Below are positions 48,563 to 60,471 of a stretch of DNA of 64,000 nucleotides, in pieces. The translations under genes were made by a program, and so were the position numbers. The stretch's first letter is position 1. The number at the start of each line of letters is the position of its first letter. The DNA comes from Botrytis cinerea B05.10 (taxonomy: Eukaryota; Ascomycota; Leotiomycetes; Helotiales; Sclerotiniaceae), in assembly GCF_000143535.2 (NCBI RefSeq), contig NC_037321.1, positions 1,302,001 through 1,366,000 on the forward strand, written 5' to 3'. The notes beneath the pieces are model-generated. The model was not told the DNA's origin. It saw only the letters and a program-made list of their open reading frames with translations, and did no database searches.

Positions 48563-51500
48563 ATGTCGAATTTAGGAAAACGCAGCGCTTCTTCTAGTTT
48601 TGTTGATTTAACAAACTCGGATTCAGAAGATGAGGTATCTTGCGCTCAGTCTAAGCAGCCCAGACTTAATTCTACGCCTGGTCTGTCAAGAGCCGGTTCT
48701 GGTTCTTCAAGACCTTCACAGGCTGCTGGAAATTTGAATTCAAGTCAATCTCTGAATGTTCGTGATCAGTGGGGTGAGGGCGATGAAGATGAGATTATTG
48801 ATTTGAGTCAAGATGTTGAAGAGGGGTTTGGATGGGTGTTGATTGGATCTCTTGATGGCAAGATTGTGGGGGTTAGATTTTATGACGGATATGCGACGGC
48901 TGGTGAACAGGTCATGGTTAGGAGAGAACCTGGAAACCCGTACGATTCGAATGCGATTCGGATTAACAATGTGAGAGGTACACAGATTGGACATTTGCCG
49001 AGGGAGCTGGCTGTTAAGTTGGCAGGGTTTTTGGTATGTGCTTTCTGAAGGCATTGGTGATGTGAAATTGAGACTAATGCAAAAGTTAGGATGCGAGAAA
49101 AATTGTTATGGAGGGAGTTCTGACAGGGAAAAAGGGAGCATATGATTGTCCTGTTTTGCTTAAGATTTATGGTCCGGCGGATCCTGCTGTGAGAGCTAAC
49201 TGTATGTTATATCCTCAAGCATTTATGTACTACAAGAGTTTCTAAGATAGCGTTTCTGCTTGCTAATCCTACAACTAGTGGAGAAGCAGTTAGCTGCTAA
49301 GAGATTACCATTGAAGAGACGAGAAGTTGCGCCGCCAAAACCGCCCAAGGCTCTAGTTCCACCCCCGCAAAGAAAGGAAATGGGTTTCACGTCTTCTCAA
49401 GCTGGTAGCTCTAGTCAAATAGAGCCAACACCCCAATCAGTAATCGATCTTGCGCATTTTGTTGCGAACAGCGAGCGATTCAATCCAAGAGAAGTGGATA
49501 AAATGGCCGAGGAGTTGGGTTTACCTGAAGATGCACTCTCAAAGATGTCCATGGCAGAGCAACCAAAAGATCTCAAGGCTACATTGCTTCCATATCAGCG
49601 TCAAGGCTTAGCATGGATGCTTGAGAAAGAGAACCCAGTCTTACCAGATGCAAAGTCAGACAAAGTTGTGCAGCTTTGGAAAGCCTCAAAAGAACACAAA
49701 GGCACGTACAAAAATATCGCAACCAACTACTGTGATAAAGCTCCGAAATTGGCCTCCGGTGGTATACTTGCGGATGATATGGGTCTTGGAAAGACTTTGC
49801 AGGTTATCTCCCTTATTCTTGAGGGCGGAGCAGGCACAACGTTGATCGTTGCACCGGTCAGTGTAATGTCAAATTGGGCACAGCAAATGGAAAGACATAT
49901 CAAAGAAGATAAAGCCTTGAAAGTTTTGACATACCACGGTAGCCAAGCTAAGGTCAAGGGAATGGTCCCTAGTGATTTCAAAAAGTACGATGTTGTTATC
50001 ACTACATACGGTACGCTTAGCTCAGAATTGTTCTCTCGCAGTTCAAAACTTCCTGCGAAAGTTCCGACTACTTCTGGACTATTTTCGTTCAACTGGCGCA
50101 GAATTGTCTTGGATGAAGGTCACATCATCCGTAATCCGAAGACAAAGAGCGCGATTGCAGCAACAAGTATTAGTGCTACTTCAAAATGGGTGCTGACAGG
50201 AACGCCGATTGTCAATACTATCAAGGACTTTTACTCGATGCTCAGGTTTCTGGGTGTTGGTGGTGGCCTTAATGAGCTTGAGGTTTTCAACGCTGTGTTT
50301 ACCCGTCCATTGTAAGTAGTTACTCGGGCAACTCAAGGAAGGAGTATCACATTAATTATTCATGCTAACATACATTCAGGGCATTGAGAAATCGTGAATC
50401 GGAGCTGCTTCTACAAACAACAATGAGAGCTTTGTGCTTGCGACGCAAGAAGGATATGAAGTTCGTCGATTTGAAATTGCCAGAATTGTCAGAGTTCGTC
50501 CACAAGGTCAAGTTCAGAAATGATGAGTTAAAGATTTATGAAGCTTTAGTGTGAGTACTAGCACCCAATCTTCCAATGCTCATACTAACAACAAACTAGT
50601 GAACAAGCTAAAGGTATGGCTGATCAATATCAAAAGCAGTCGGAATCCGACAAGAAGAATAAAATTCAATACACCCATATTCTTGAAATTCTGCTTCGCA
50701 TGCGTCAAGTATGTAACCACTGGAAGCTTTGCGAGAACAGAGTCAATACCCTCATGGAAAGTATTGAAAAAGACGACGTAGTTGTACTCAACGCCGAGAC
50801 TCGTCTCGCGCTACAAATGCTCCTTCAACTCAATATTGACAACCATGAAGAGTGTTCTATCTGTCTCGAAGAACTCCATAACCCCGTCATCACAACCTGT
50901 AAACACGTTTTTGGACAAGAATGTATCGAGCGCACTATCGAACTACAACAGAAATGTCCAATGTGCCGTGCCCATCTCGGGAACAAAGAAGTTCTCGTTC
51001 ACCCTGCCGTCGAAACAGCAAAAGACGAGGAAATCAACACAGATGAGCAATCTTCCAAAACCGAAGCTCTTATGCAAATCGTTAAAGTCACACACAATGA
51101 CCCACTCTCCAAAGTCGTCATTTTCTCGCAATGGACTTCATTCCTCAACATCGTTCAAAAACAACTTGAGCAAGCTGGAATTAAATTTGCTCGTATCGAT
51201 GGTTCAATGACGGCTCCACAACGTGACAAAGGCATGAATTCCCTTGAAAGCGATCCCGAATGTCGAATCCTTCTCGCTAGTTTGGCGGTTTGTTCTGTAG
51301 GTCTCAATCTAGTAGCAGCAGATACAGTTATCCTAGCCGATTCCTGGTGGGCCCCGGCAATCGAAGATCAGGCGGTAGATCGCGTGCATCGGTTGGGACA
51401 AAAGCGTGAATGTAAGGTTTGGAGATTGGTAATGGAGGGAAGTATTGAGGAGAGAGTTTTGGAGATTCAGGGGGAGAAGCGAAAATTGGTCGGTAGAGCG

Positions 51501-51578
51501 TTTCAGGAGCAGACGGGGAAAAGCAGAGGAAAGGGAAAAGAGACAAGGATGGGAGATATTTTGAGATTGTTGCGTTGA
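48563..51578 (+). CDS. HLTF/Rad5-like HIRAN-SNF2-RING helicase/ubiquitin ligase
   Basis: Exons 48563-49033, 49090-49201, 49279-50311, 50380-50550 and 50600-51578 give 921 aa. The disordered N-terminus (SSSFVDLTNSDSEDE, a SUMO-interacting-like stretch) precedes a HIRAN domain at about 94-190 (GVRFYDGYATAGEQVMVRRE, NPYDSNAIRI, GHLPRELA), which in HLTF binds 3' DNA ends. The SNF2 ATPase has ADDMGLGKT near 360 and the DEGH box (LDEGHIIRNPKTKSA). A C3HC4 RING finger near 681-720 (CSICLEELHNPVITTCKH...CPMCRAHL) sits between the helicase lobes. The C-terminal lobe has VIFSQWTSFLN and AVDRVHRLGQ. This architecture defines the Rad5/HLTF group, which polyubiquitinates PCNA and regresses stalled forks. 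It is shorter than budding-yeast Rad5, so it may be an HLTF-type paralogue rather than the Rad5 orthologue. Confidence 0.93.
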
Positions 51579-52482
51579 GTGGTGGTTAGATTGGACTTGT
51601 ATATTGTTGGGTTGAGTGATGGGTGAGTGATGGAGTTTGGATCTGCGCGGATGGCGAATTCGTATTTCATCTGGAGTTAAGGGCGCGTGGGCGTTGACGA
51701 ATTAGAGGAGAGATTATTTTGTTTGGTCTCGCGGCATCTAGATGAATTCACAACCCGTGTGGTCTGTACAATTTACCCACATAAAGGAAATAAAACTTTG
51801 TAAAATATACTGTTTCCTTATGAAGAAATGAAACGGTATGTTGGTGTTACAAGTTTGCATATCATTAGAGCAAGACTTGTACAAACATCAATTGTCCAGA
51901 AAGATATGATTAGGAGACAGAGCAGAACTATAACTACTCATATTCATACAAAATATCACTCTAAGCACGCGAAGCATAATTGGAAAAAGAAACACCGCAA
52001 GAGCTACAAGGCAGGCCAACCCATCCATACCGAAGCACACCGAATCCATGCAACATGTCGATAAAACGGGACATGGAAATAAGAATTCAAAAGTTCGCCG
52101 GGGAGCTCTGATTGAAATTTATATGCTGAACTTTGTTGTCGCCTGGTGGGCTTTTCTTTCTTGATATCACATGTTGGTTGACATGTGCGTCGTGTCTGAG
52201 TTGGGTTTTGTGAAGTTCGATCGATACTCTTCTTGATGTATAGTATAGTATGTATTTGCATAAGTGATTTCTCGTATCTTACCTAGCTCTCCACTAGAGT
52301 TGAAGAATGCAATTGGGGTACAGAATGAGAAGCAGCGAGTAGATGTTATGATCATACCACAATATCATATTAATTCGTATCTAAATCCAAGGTGAACGCC
52401 AAACAACGTTCTGCCGTCCGTATAGTATCGAGCTATATATACCATGCCACAAAAACATCTATACAAGTAATGTACTTTCCAA
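51579..52482. other. Convergent intergenic region
   Basis: About 900 bp; short frames only, no motif. Probably the two 3' UTRs. Confidence 0.5.
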
Positions 52483-53846
52483 TCAATGGATTAATAAATC
52501 CTCTTCCTCGTCACTCTTTCCCTCATCATCCAATCCCAAATCCAAAACATCATCATCTCTTTTAGAATGTTCGTCATCAGAACCCTCCACAATGCCCCCG
52601 CCCAATTCTAACTCTTCCCCTAATAGTCCTTCCCTTTCTTCTCCTTCGCTTCGGCTTCCGCTTCTTCCTCTACCTTCTCCATTTTCCATATCGTTTCCAC
52701 TATTCCCCTTCTCTTCCTCTTCTCTTCTCCCAATAATCACATTCCCAGCAACTAACAACGCCGCGCCTAAAAACCACAATGGTGGTAAACTTTCCGAGAA
52801 TATTATAAAGCCGAGAACGGCGGTTATCATGAAATTGGACGATGTGTTAATGATTGAAACTTGAACGGTCGAGGTGCCGCGAGCGAGGGCTTTGGTAAAG
52901 AGCGTCCACATTATACCATTGAAGACCAAGTTGAGGAGGAAAAATATCTATTACGGTCATAGGTTAGCAAGGTGTACAGTCTAGACATCTTGTGGCTGGG
53001 TTGGTGTTCCGTTTCTGCATGAAGGGTCACGTCCAGAAACACCATGGCCCATTGAACAAGAATGGGAAACTCACTCCTCGCACACCATATTCAACAACCT
53101 TTTCACCCTCTCCCAATCCGAAAAATCCGGCAACATGCTCTGCGAACGATGACGTTAATTGTGTTGTCGTTCTGCGTTCAATAAGTTGTCAGCGCATTGA
53201 ATTCTAGCGATGACATGACATATCCAATCATTCCGCATAGTCTCGAAAAGAAACCATTCCGATACATCCGCACATATGTAATCTCTTCTCTTCTTCTTCC
53301 ATGGAATCACCGAGTCGGCGCAACGGATCTGAAGCCAAAAAAAAATCCAAGGGCAACCTACAATTTCGCAAAAACTCCATTGAAAGCTGCACAAGCACCA
53401 CTAGCCACCGCCAATAAAATCCACTGCGATTTCCGACTGATATTCTCCATCGTGTGTTCTTGCTCTTCTTCGTCCTCGTCTTCTTCTGATTCTAATTCTG
53501 GTTCATTGCCTTCACGACGTGAAGAAGATGTTGATTCCGAAATTGTAGTTGCATTATAAGCTCCGTCGTCATTCAGAATCCTATTCTTAGTCTGAAGCTT
53601 ATATCTAACCCCTGTTCCTGCTGTGCCTAAGAGGGGTTTACGTGGATCATCCACCCCAACTCCACCAAGTGCGTCTGCTCCACCATCAGCCTCAGGTGTG
53701 AGAGCGGACATGGTAGAACCGGTAGTGAGTGCTGTTGTTGAACCGGCGTTGACTTCTACTGACCCCGAGGATTCGTGATTGTCGGGTTCGTGGGTAGAGG
53801 TGGAAAGGGTGGAGGGTTGGGTTTTGCGTTTGGCAGGGCGGAGCAT
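52483..53846 (-). CDS. Four-TM EamA/TMEM42-like membrane protein
   Basis: Exons 53362-53846, 53075-53171 and 52483-52947 join in phase to 348 aa. The first 135 residues are disordered and acidic (ending SEEDEDEEEQEHTMENIS). Then come four hydrophobic helices: SQWILLAVASGACAAFNGVF, FFLLNLVFNGIMWTLFTKAL, VSIINTSSNFMITAVLGFII and PPLWFLGAALLVAGNVIIG. The arrangement and the STVQVSIINTSSNFMITA sequence fit TMEM42, a half-size relative of the drug/metabolite transporter (EamA) family that works as a dimer. The tail is long and acidic/Ser-rich, ending in EEDLLIH. Substrate unknown. The second exon restores SSFAEHVAGFFGLGEGE before the second helix. Confidence 0.85.
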
Positions 53847-55269
53847 GGCGGAGAGCCTGCAGTGTCGGGCGTTGTTAGGGTAAGGTAGAGGTGGTCATCC
53901 CTTTATTTGAGGTGTGGTTTAGGGTGATGTGGTATGTTACGGTGCCCGTAAGTAACCCTGGATATTGCGCGGATGCTTGATTGCATGGGGTTTTGAGAAA
54001 TCGCACATGGTATTGAAGATTTTACTGACAATCATTTGATTTTGACAATTTTCGTCAGACAATCGTAATAGTAGGTAAGGGTAGGCAGGTCATCTGCATT
54101 TCATCGGAATTATTTCTTTTTCCGAACTAGTGAGTCGAGGGCGTCACACCTTCCCTCTTCACAAATGCTGCAAAACGCCATGTTTTCAAAAATGCATGTC
54201 AGGACTTCTGCGGCAAATCTTTGTTTCCACATATCTTCCCTTCTTTTCACAACAAAAGCGCCAGTGGGTCTAAGGTATTGGGGTTGATAGTCTAGTGACT
54301 GTCGCGAGAAGCTCTCTGGGTTCTTCAAATGGTCCAAGGGATCAGTAGAAAGGGGAGGAGACGAGCCACTGCCTTCTTATGATCTCTGTATCATTGGTAT
54401 TGAGAGAAAACCCACACTTTGAGCCTTTTGAACACATACTATTATCATCTCGTTTAATGCATTCCGATCAGAATTGTGATTGATAGAACGAATCTCTGTA
54501 GCTGATTTAGCCGTTATTGGTGCGGTTATGGATCCTCCACTTGCGTTGAGGTTGAGGACCAAGTATCGACTACCGAGTTTGGCTCTATTATGTGAACAGT
54601 CCCCATGATATCAAAGAGTTTTCGTTTTCATCGTCAAGGTCAACGACTTCATTTGATCTTGATAAAAGGGATGATGGATATCCTCAAGACGTGGAAATTG
54701 AAGATTCTAGATTCAACTGGACGTTTGTTGTGCTGAATCAATGATACGAAACGGCATTGTCTAGAATATATCACTTCACGGTATATCTGATCTTTCGTTT
54801 GGTCTATTATTTATTCGCAGGAGGCGTGATTCCAACTCCTGGGCGTGCAAATTGCTCTATCGAATCTGTACACGTTTCTTTCTTCTACTGACTTTCTGGT
54901 CAGGGACTTGAAGATGATGGAGCCGAACAATTTGAAGAGGAAAGTGAACTTTGAGTTTTGTGAGAGGTGGATGACAAGGAGAGGTTAGTAGTGAAATTTT
55001 TCATTCAAAATTCACAATATTTGGAGTCATGATACCGAAAAATTGTATGGCACAAGATATTTATACGCAAATTTTTCAAGTGTTGACTAATTTGATCACT
55101 CAAATCACCATACTGTCTTTTTGATTAAAAGGTAAAATCATTGTAGTATCATACATCTACCACGTAATTTGTTATCTATTTCAGAGTATAAGTACAACCA
55201 TGATAACTCAAAGGCCCGAAAACATAAGAAAATTCCTTGATTCGGGAAATCCACCGAAGGCACCATTTC
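53847..55269. other. Intergenic region with a doubtful spliced ORF
   Basis: 1.4 kb. A minus-strand candidate lies at 54110-54597: one frame after an ATAATAG acceptor reads LGSRYLVLNLNASGG and continues to about 54410. A second frame, 54110-54337, ends CSICEEGRCDALDSLVRK. I could not join them or find a family, so I record it only as a possible hypothetical gene. Confidence 0.3.
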
Positions 55270-56028
55270 TCACACCCAGCCTCCATTTTCCTCTTTAGCC
55301 TGCCATTCGTTCCAGTACTCCGGTGTCTTTCTTTTTCCTTTCTCCCTGTCGAATGTTTGTCTGTCAGCTGTCTGTCTTTCTGCGATCTCCTTTTTGCGAG
55401 CTTCCCTGGCTCTTATCTTCGGTCTGTCATACTCTAACTCGTACAACCCATCTGCTCCACGACGTCTTCTAATACGAGAAGAGCTACTCACTGATGTTGG
55501 CGCCGGGAAACCCGATCCCGAAATCGATAAGTTGCTGCCGCCCGAGTCACTGTCTACATCTCGGATGCTGGATCTCATTGGAATATCACACCGCAATTGA
55601 GAGAGCCATTGCTGAGTACGTAGTGCGTCGAAGGGCTTGAGAGAGGGGAGTAAGAATATTTGAGAGCATGTGTCTGAAGAACATGAGTTCTGGGAGCGTC
55701 TCAATGAAGGGCGGGATGCACGGTGTCTTGTTTGCTGAATAGGGCTGGGATAAGTTGTTGCTTGAAGGACGCATTCAGCTGCGGAATTCCCAATAAAAGC
55801 AGAAGCAGAAGCATAGGTAGAGGAGGTGGAACTAGATGAGTATGCACCGGAGCGTTGTCTGTTCATGGATGGACGGGGAAATTTTTGATTACACTGAGGA
55901 GCTGGATCATTAACGGTGGGAGAAGAGGCACGGAGTGTGTTGTTCGTGGGCGGATTTGAACCAGAGGACGGCTGGTCTAGTGTATAAGGGTAAAGAAAAT
56001 TCTTGTTGTACTTAGGACCTTCATACAT
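55270..56028 (-). CDS. Hypothetical protein, Ser/Pro-rich with basic charged C-terminus
   Basis: Uninterrupted 252-codon frame from the ATG at 56028 (MYEGPKYNKNFLYPYTLDQ). The first 140 residues are rich in S, P, N and T. A compact stretch follows with SSRIRRRRGADGLYELEYDRP, then a highly charged helix (REARKKEIAERQTADRQTFDREKGKR) and the end PEYWNEWQAKEENGG. No known domain recognised; no signal peptide or membrane segment. The basic stretch could be a nuclear localisation signal. The long open frame and the ordered C-terminal segment support a real gene, but a fungal-lineage-specific or mis-called ORF cannot be excluded. Confidence 0.6.
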   Translation of the reverse strand: MYEGPKYNKNFLYPYTLDQPSSGSNPPTNNTLRASSPTVNDPAPQCNQKFPRPSMNRQRSGAYSSSSTSSTYASASAFIGNSAAECVLQATTYPSPIQQTRHRASRPSLRRSQNSCSSDTCSQIFLLPSLKPFDALRTQQWLSQLRCDIPMRSSIRDVDSDSGGSNLSISGSGFPAPTSVSSSSRIRRRRGADGLYELEYDRPKIRAREARKKEIAERQTADRQTFDREKGKRKTPEYWNEWQAKEENGGWV

Positions 56029-57585
56029 GGTTGTTTTCTGTTATGAACGGGTGTGAACTGTAGGAATCTTCAAGTGACACTGTAAATAGTTCAAGCGAGT
56101 AAATTTTCTGTACTTCTACTTTTCTTTCTTTTCCCCAGGAAAATGTCGAAGTTTAACACTACAATTTTCGCACGAGAATTGTAGTCTTTAGAATCATAAT
56201 GTTGAAAAGAAACATGAATCAAACGTTCTTTTTAGATGACTCGAGGGTTATTCCCAAGGAATCAACGAATCGACTAATATATTTTGATGTCGGAGGTATC
56301 ATGACATCCCTATGACTAGAATTGCATGCTCACGATGAAGCTGTGAGCCTTCGGAGTATATGAAAAGGTACGAAATGCGAATTGAGAATGTACTGAATAC
56401 TCAGAAACAGACTTGAACATGACATGACATGCGTGAAAAGTTCACGAGGAATCATTCATGGACAATCCGGTCTGATCGGTTCAGCAGAGAATCATCTCGC
56501 GTATTGAATAAGGTTCATATCGATGGGATATGATGAGATATTAGCAGAGAAGACGTTAGAGTGGAAAGTACAATAGTCTAGATCGAGTAGTATCGTTAAT
56601 AATAGACTAATTACGGGACAGATAATTGTATTAGGAGTGGAATCACAAGTGAAGAATACACATCAAAATTTCAACTTCAAGATCCTAAGAATCTTCAAAT
56701 TTCTTACATCTTCCAAATCTCTACAGATAACTTCTTTAAGACAACTGGATTCATGGTATACCATGTACTATCTCTGCATTCAATTTACCGAGCAGGATAT
56801 CTTAAAAACCTCGCCTCGAGGAGTGTTTCATGGTTTCCTACATAGACCCTCATTTGAACTGCCGATGTAGAATACAAGTAACTCTTTCCTCGCTTGTGTA
56901 GCTACGGATCTATTACTCTCAAGAATGGTAGAACAGCCAGAGACCAAAAATCCCACGATCTTACTCAATTCCCGCTTTCAGACCTCCCCCCTCCCCAAGG
57001 AAGCTTCAAAAATTAAAATCTTAACAGCCAAAACGCTCGGGTCCGATGGTACAGCGTTATTACCCTCGCTTGTGGATGGTTTGTTTCTGGTGAGTTACCG
57101 GGTCATGTAGAGCTGCGGGCTGAAGAGACAGTTCTTGGGTAGTTGGAATCGAACGCTTGTCATTTTAGAGACTATAGGGTAGCTGGTGTAGTGCGCAATC
57201 TTACAAGTGATGTCTTTATGTCCCAATCCACTCGCTCATTAAAAGAGGAGTAAGGATGATATAAGGGTTGTCGAATGCGTATATGTGGTGAATGTATAAA
57301 TACATGTGTATAAACAGTAAACATTCAAGATGAAATTGGTCCACTTTGGATCCTGGGAATTCCTCCTTTCCATCGATCTTCAGGACAGACATTAACCAAT
57401 CTTTGGATTGCGCCTGAATCAGGAAACTTTTTACATTAATTGCGCAAATTGGAGGTGCCGATAAAAGTTTTGTGTTCGTCGAGAACACTCGTAGTAGCCG
57501 TTTCGACAACTTGAAAGCTCGCATCCGATGCATGCAGTGTTCAGCTACCAGAAACTTAGTCTCCCGCGAACACTACTGATGGCTC
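56029..57585. other. Intergenic region
   Basis: 1.56 kb, A/T-rich with only short frames (for example 56637-56870 on plus, 57216-57533 on minus). Nothing supported. Confidence 0.45.
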
Positions 57586-58560
57586 TCAACTATCTTTCGT
57601 TTGTAAAGATGAAATAGACATCTTCCAACGCAGGCTAACCCTCACTTCAGTCCACTTGTTACTTATGGTCTTTCTCAAACTCAACGAAGTTCTTCGAGAT
57701 TCCTGGGCCTGTGCCTGTGCCTCTTCCAAGCTCATACTGACATCCCGCGGCATATATTCCATCTCTTCTTCGTCAAACTCACCCGGTAACACAGATGGAA
57801 CATTCTCAAATCTATCCTCATCAAACAATCCCAAGGCAGAAACAGCCGAACTGGTCTCCTTACGGCCTTGTGTCATTAGGCCAATGACCGCGAGCCGAAC
57901 TACAACATCGTCGAGGTCCTGCTGAATATCTCTTCCCTCATCGGCCGTTTCCACCATTGCCTCCCAGTAATACTCGCTGTAATTCCCCTCGGGTATACCA
58001 TAGTTTTCCTTGAATTCTTCACCCTCATTGCGTAATTCATCCTCAGACAATTCACTCTCAGTTGCAGTGAAAAACAGTTCATCATTAAACGCTTCATGCT
58101 CGGGCACATGATTCAATACCTTCTTCTCCTCGAAGAATGTAATCTCAGACTCATTCAGCCACTCCACCACATGAATGTGATTCTGAGTCAAAGGTTCTTC
58201 CCTGCCAAAAAGTCGATGTTCAAACTCAAGAATTGCACCCCGATGGATCTCGCTTGGTACCTGAGTCACAGAGCCCTCCTCGCAAGTTATCAAAGAATCC
58301 GTGGTAAAGACGGGAGAAAGAAGAGCATTATCGTGAAGGATCATTAAAGGTGGCGGAAAAGCCAAGTAAGGCCTGGTAGCTGGAGAGGGGGATCTAGACC
58401 TCATTTTCTGTGTCATTACGTTTTTGGCAGCGACAAAGAACCTCTTGATCGTTGGTCCCGGAGATGGCATGGTTTCAATGTTTGAACCTTGAGAAGGGTG
58501 AGAGAAGGGAGATCTGGATGCAATGAAGTTGTTATTCAGTTGGGAGTTCTGTTCAAACAT
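57586..58560 (-). CDS. Hypothetical acidic protein
   Basis: Uninterrupted 324-codon frame from the ATG at 58560. The N-terminal 80 residues are Ser/Pro-rich with basic spots (TIKRFFVAAKNVMTQKMRSR). The middle is strongly acidic (TATESELSEDELRNEGEEFK, DEEEMEYMPRD). It contains a possible folded part around VVVRLAVIGLMTQG. The C-terminal 35 residues are basic (SLRKTISNKWTEVRVSLRW). No catalytic or binding motif recognised; no membrane segment. The even amino acid use and the length of the open frame support expression. I have no function to offer. Confidence 0.6.
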   Translation of the reverse strand: MFEQNSQLNNNFIASRSPFSHPSQGSNIETMPSPGPTIKRFFVAAKNVMTQKMRSRSPSPATRPYLAFPPPLMILHDNALLSPVFTTDSLITCEEGSVTQVPSEIHRGAILEFEHRLFGREEPLTQNHIHVVEWLNESEITFFEEKKVLNHVPEHEAFNDELFFTATESELSEDELRNEGEEFKENYGIPEGNYSEYYWEAMVETADEGRDIQQDLDDVVVRLAVIGLMTQGRKETSSAVSALGLFDEDRFENVPSVLPGEFDEEEMEYMPRDVSMSLEEAQAQAQESRRTSLSLRKTISNKWTEVRVSLRWKMSISSLQTKDS

Positions 58561-59712
58561 GTTGAGAGGTGTGTCGGTTGAATTGCCTATAAAGCCACTA
58601 GACTAGGTAAATGACGAATACCGTTGGGTAGCGCAAAGTATATAAATAAGAGAGCAACAGTATGGGGTACCCCATCATTTGTATTGAAGCTTCAGCCTTT
58701 GACACATAATATCAATTGTTTCCTTTTAGTCAAAAGTATCGGGCTTTCGCATTGGTATCCGTCAAATCAGATTTGATCCTCATGTTCAGTTGGCGTTTCA
58801 ATAGCAACCTTATTTAGCCAAGCATCTTGGTCTGGATTTTTGGTGGGAATACCTAAATGATGGCCTCGAAGTTCGGAATCTAGGACAGATTGAAAAGAAA
58901 ACACATGTAGCTGAGCCCCATTGATCATCACGAGCCGAGGGGTCTGTCTTCGTATCAGGAGCTTTGGCGTAAGTATCTTCGCTGGACTCGCTTTGATATT
59001 GAGAGCGATTAATCAGTAAACTAACCCTTCAAAACATTCAATGTCTGAACTAGTCTCTATAATTGAATGATACAACTGGGCATTATGTGACGGTAAAGAG
59101 GGAAGAGAAGTAGAAGATCATGATCACCGAAAAATCCATCCATAATCATGTACTCGGTGTCCACTTAGTACCTACCTAATGTAGTCAGTCGACTTTACCC
59201 AATATAAATATACCGAATCACAAACGGATGTTTGGACAAAAGGGGCCCTCCGTAATGGAGGGATTAGCTATTTTCTTTCCCCAGAGCATCTTCAATTGTT
59301 CATAGCAGTCAGACACTGAAATGATTTGTTGAAATTGCTCTGCCTCTCTAACTGGCAAGTCATGATCACTTTTACTGGAGCACAGCGCGGCTCTATTGAG
59401 AAAGACTGGTAAACAGAATTATCATGGTTCTGCTACTAAATTAGTGACGCATCGCATTGCGATGTCTAAGATTTTGATACCATGCCGCTACATACGAACA
59501 AGATAGGCATGCTTTCCTCATTCTCCGGCAAAGCGCCATGAAACGCCACGGAAACCAATAAACGCCCGAGATATCCTTTCTCTAAAGTCATTGAAGAGCC
59601 CAATCTGTAAATGCCATTCTTGAACATCCGAAAATCGTTCTTCATTTCCCAATCTAACCACCACCACGTCCTCAATATATCGAATTCCCGTAAACGCTCC
59701 TCCCAAATATCC
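58561..59712. other. Intergenic region with possible core promoter sequence
   Basis: 1.15 kb. A TATAAATA-like sequence occurs near 59203-59212. A small inverted repeat, ccctcc/ggaggg, lies at 59246-59262. No gene supported; it holds the promoter of the acidic hypothetical protein and the 3' flank of TFIIA-gamma. Confidence 0.4.
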
Positions 59713-60211
59713 CTACTGAGGATCACCGGGCTTCTTGCTGTTGCAGCTCACGATCTTGACTTTATCCGCCGTGACTGACTGACTGGAGTTCTCCATCTTG
59801 AAAGTGACATCTTTAATCAAGAAAGTCCAGACCTCGTCGCAGAAACGATACGTATCCAGATGGCCCTTCAGTATCCAGTTAGCTAGAATTCTATTTCATT
59901 GTCGCCACTCGTGTCGAAATTGTTGTTCCTCGTCAAGACCCTGGGCGCATATACCTTGAAAGTCAATCTCGCCTTGACTTTATCTGCCAAAACCTCCGTG
60001 ATACTCCTATCAAAGTTTGCCAATATCTTCATTGCGAGCTGGGGCTCGATACGTCTCTCGCTGATCAAATCGTCAAGGGTATCTGTGAGCGCCATGCCGA
60101 TACTTGATGCTTTGTCAGTAAATGTAGAAATATTTGTGTACTTGTGTAGCAAAATAAGGCACAGTACCTACTACGGCGGTAGAGCTCGTAGAAAGACTGT
60201 GGAGCCGCCAT
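59713..60211 (-). CDS. TOA2: Transcription factor IIA small (gamma) subunit
   Basis: Exons 60168-60211, 59955-60102 and 59713-59865 give 114 aa, the expected length. The N-terminal four-helix-bundle part reads [20 protein letters not shown], then [20 protein letters not shown] and [17 protein letters not shown]. The beta-barrel part is [21 protein letters not shown] and [10 protein letters not shown], which forms the TBP/DNA contact. TFIIA stabilises TBP on promoters together with the large subunit TOA1. The 65-nt first intron splits AG|T in RSS and the second falls at a codon boundary. Its ATG is only 260 bp from that of VMA16 on the other strand. Confidence 0.96.
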
Positions 60212-60471
60212 CTTTTATGATTGTATTTTGAGATTTGCGGTCGAAAGGGAGAAGTTGATGTTGTTGATGGTTGTTGTTTATATATGAAGGGAAGGCTGAA
60301 GTAAGCGGCTGGGTTGCGCAGCGTTTGGCGCTAACTACGGTTGGCGATTTAGGCTACTCTTTCGGTTGGAGCTCGATGAGGTACAGACCAGACCACCCAA
60401 AACATAGCTTTGTCGACAACAAATAAACACTCAATTCCTTTCACTTTGTTGACGCAGATTATTTGGACAAG
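60212..60471. promoter_or_regulatory. Compact bidirectional promoter region of TOA2 (-) and VMA16 (+)
   Basis: 260 bp separate the two start codons, so the two genes share upstream DNA. No specific element named. Confidence 0.6.

Noticed and set aside
57130..57200. Sequence resembling a tRNA 3' half (GTTCGATTCC on minus)
   Set aside because: The T-stem does not pair and no matching acceptor, D-arm or anticodon stem could be built.
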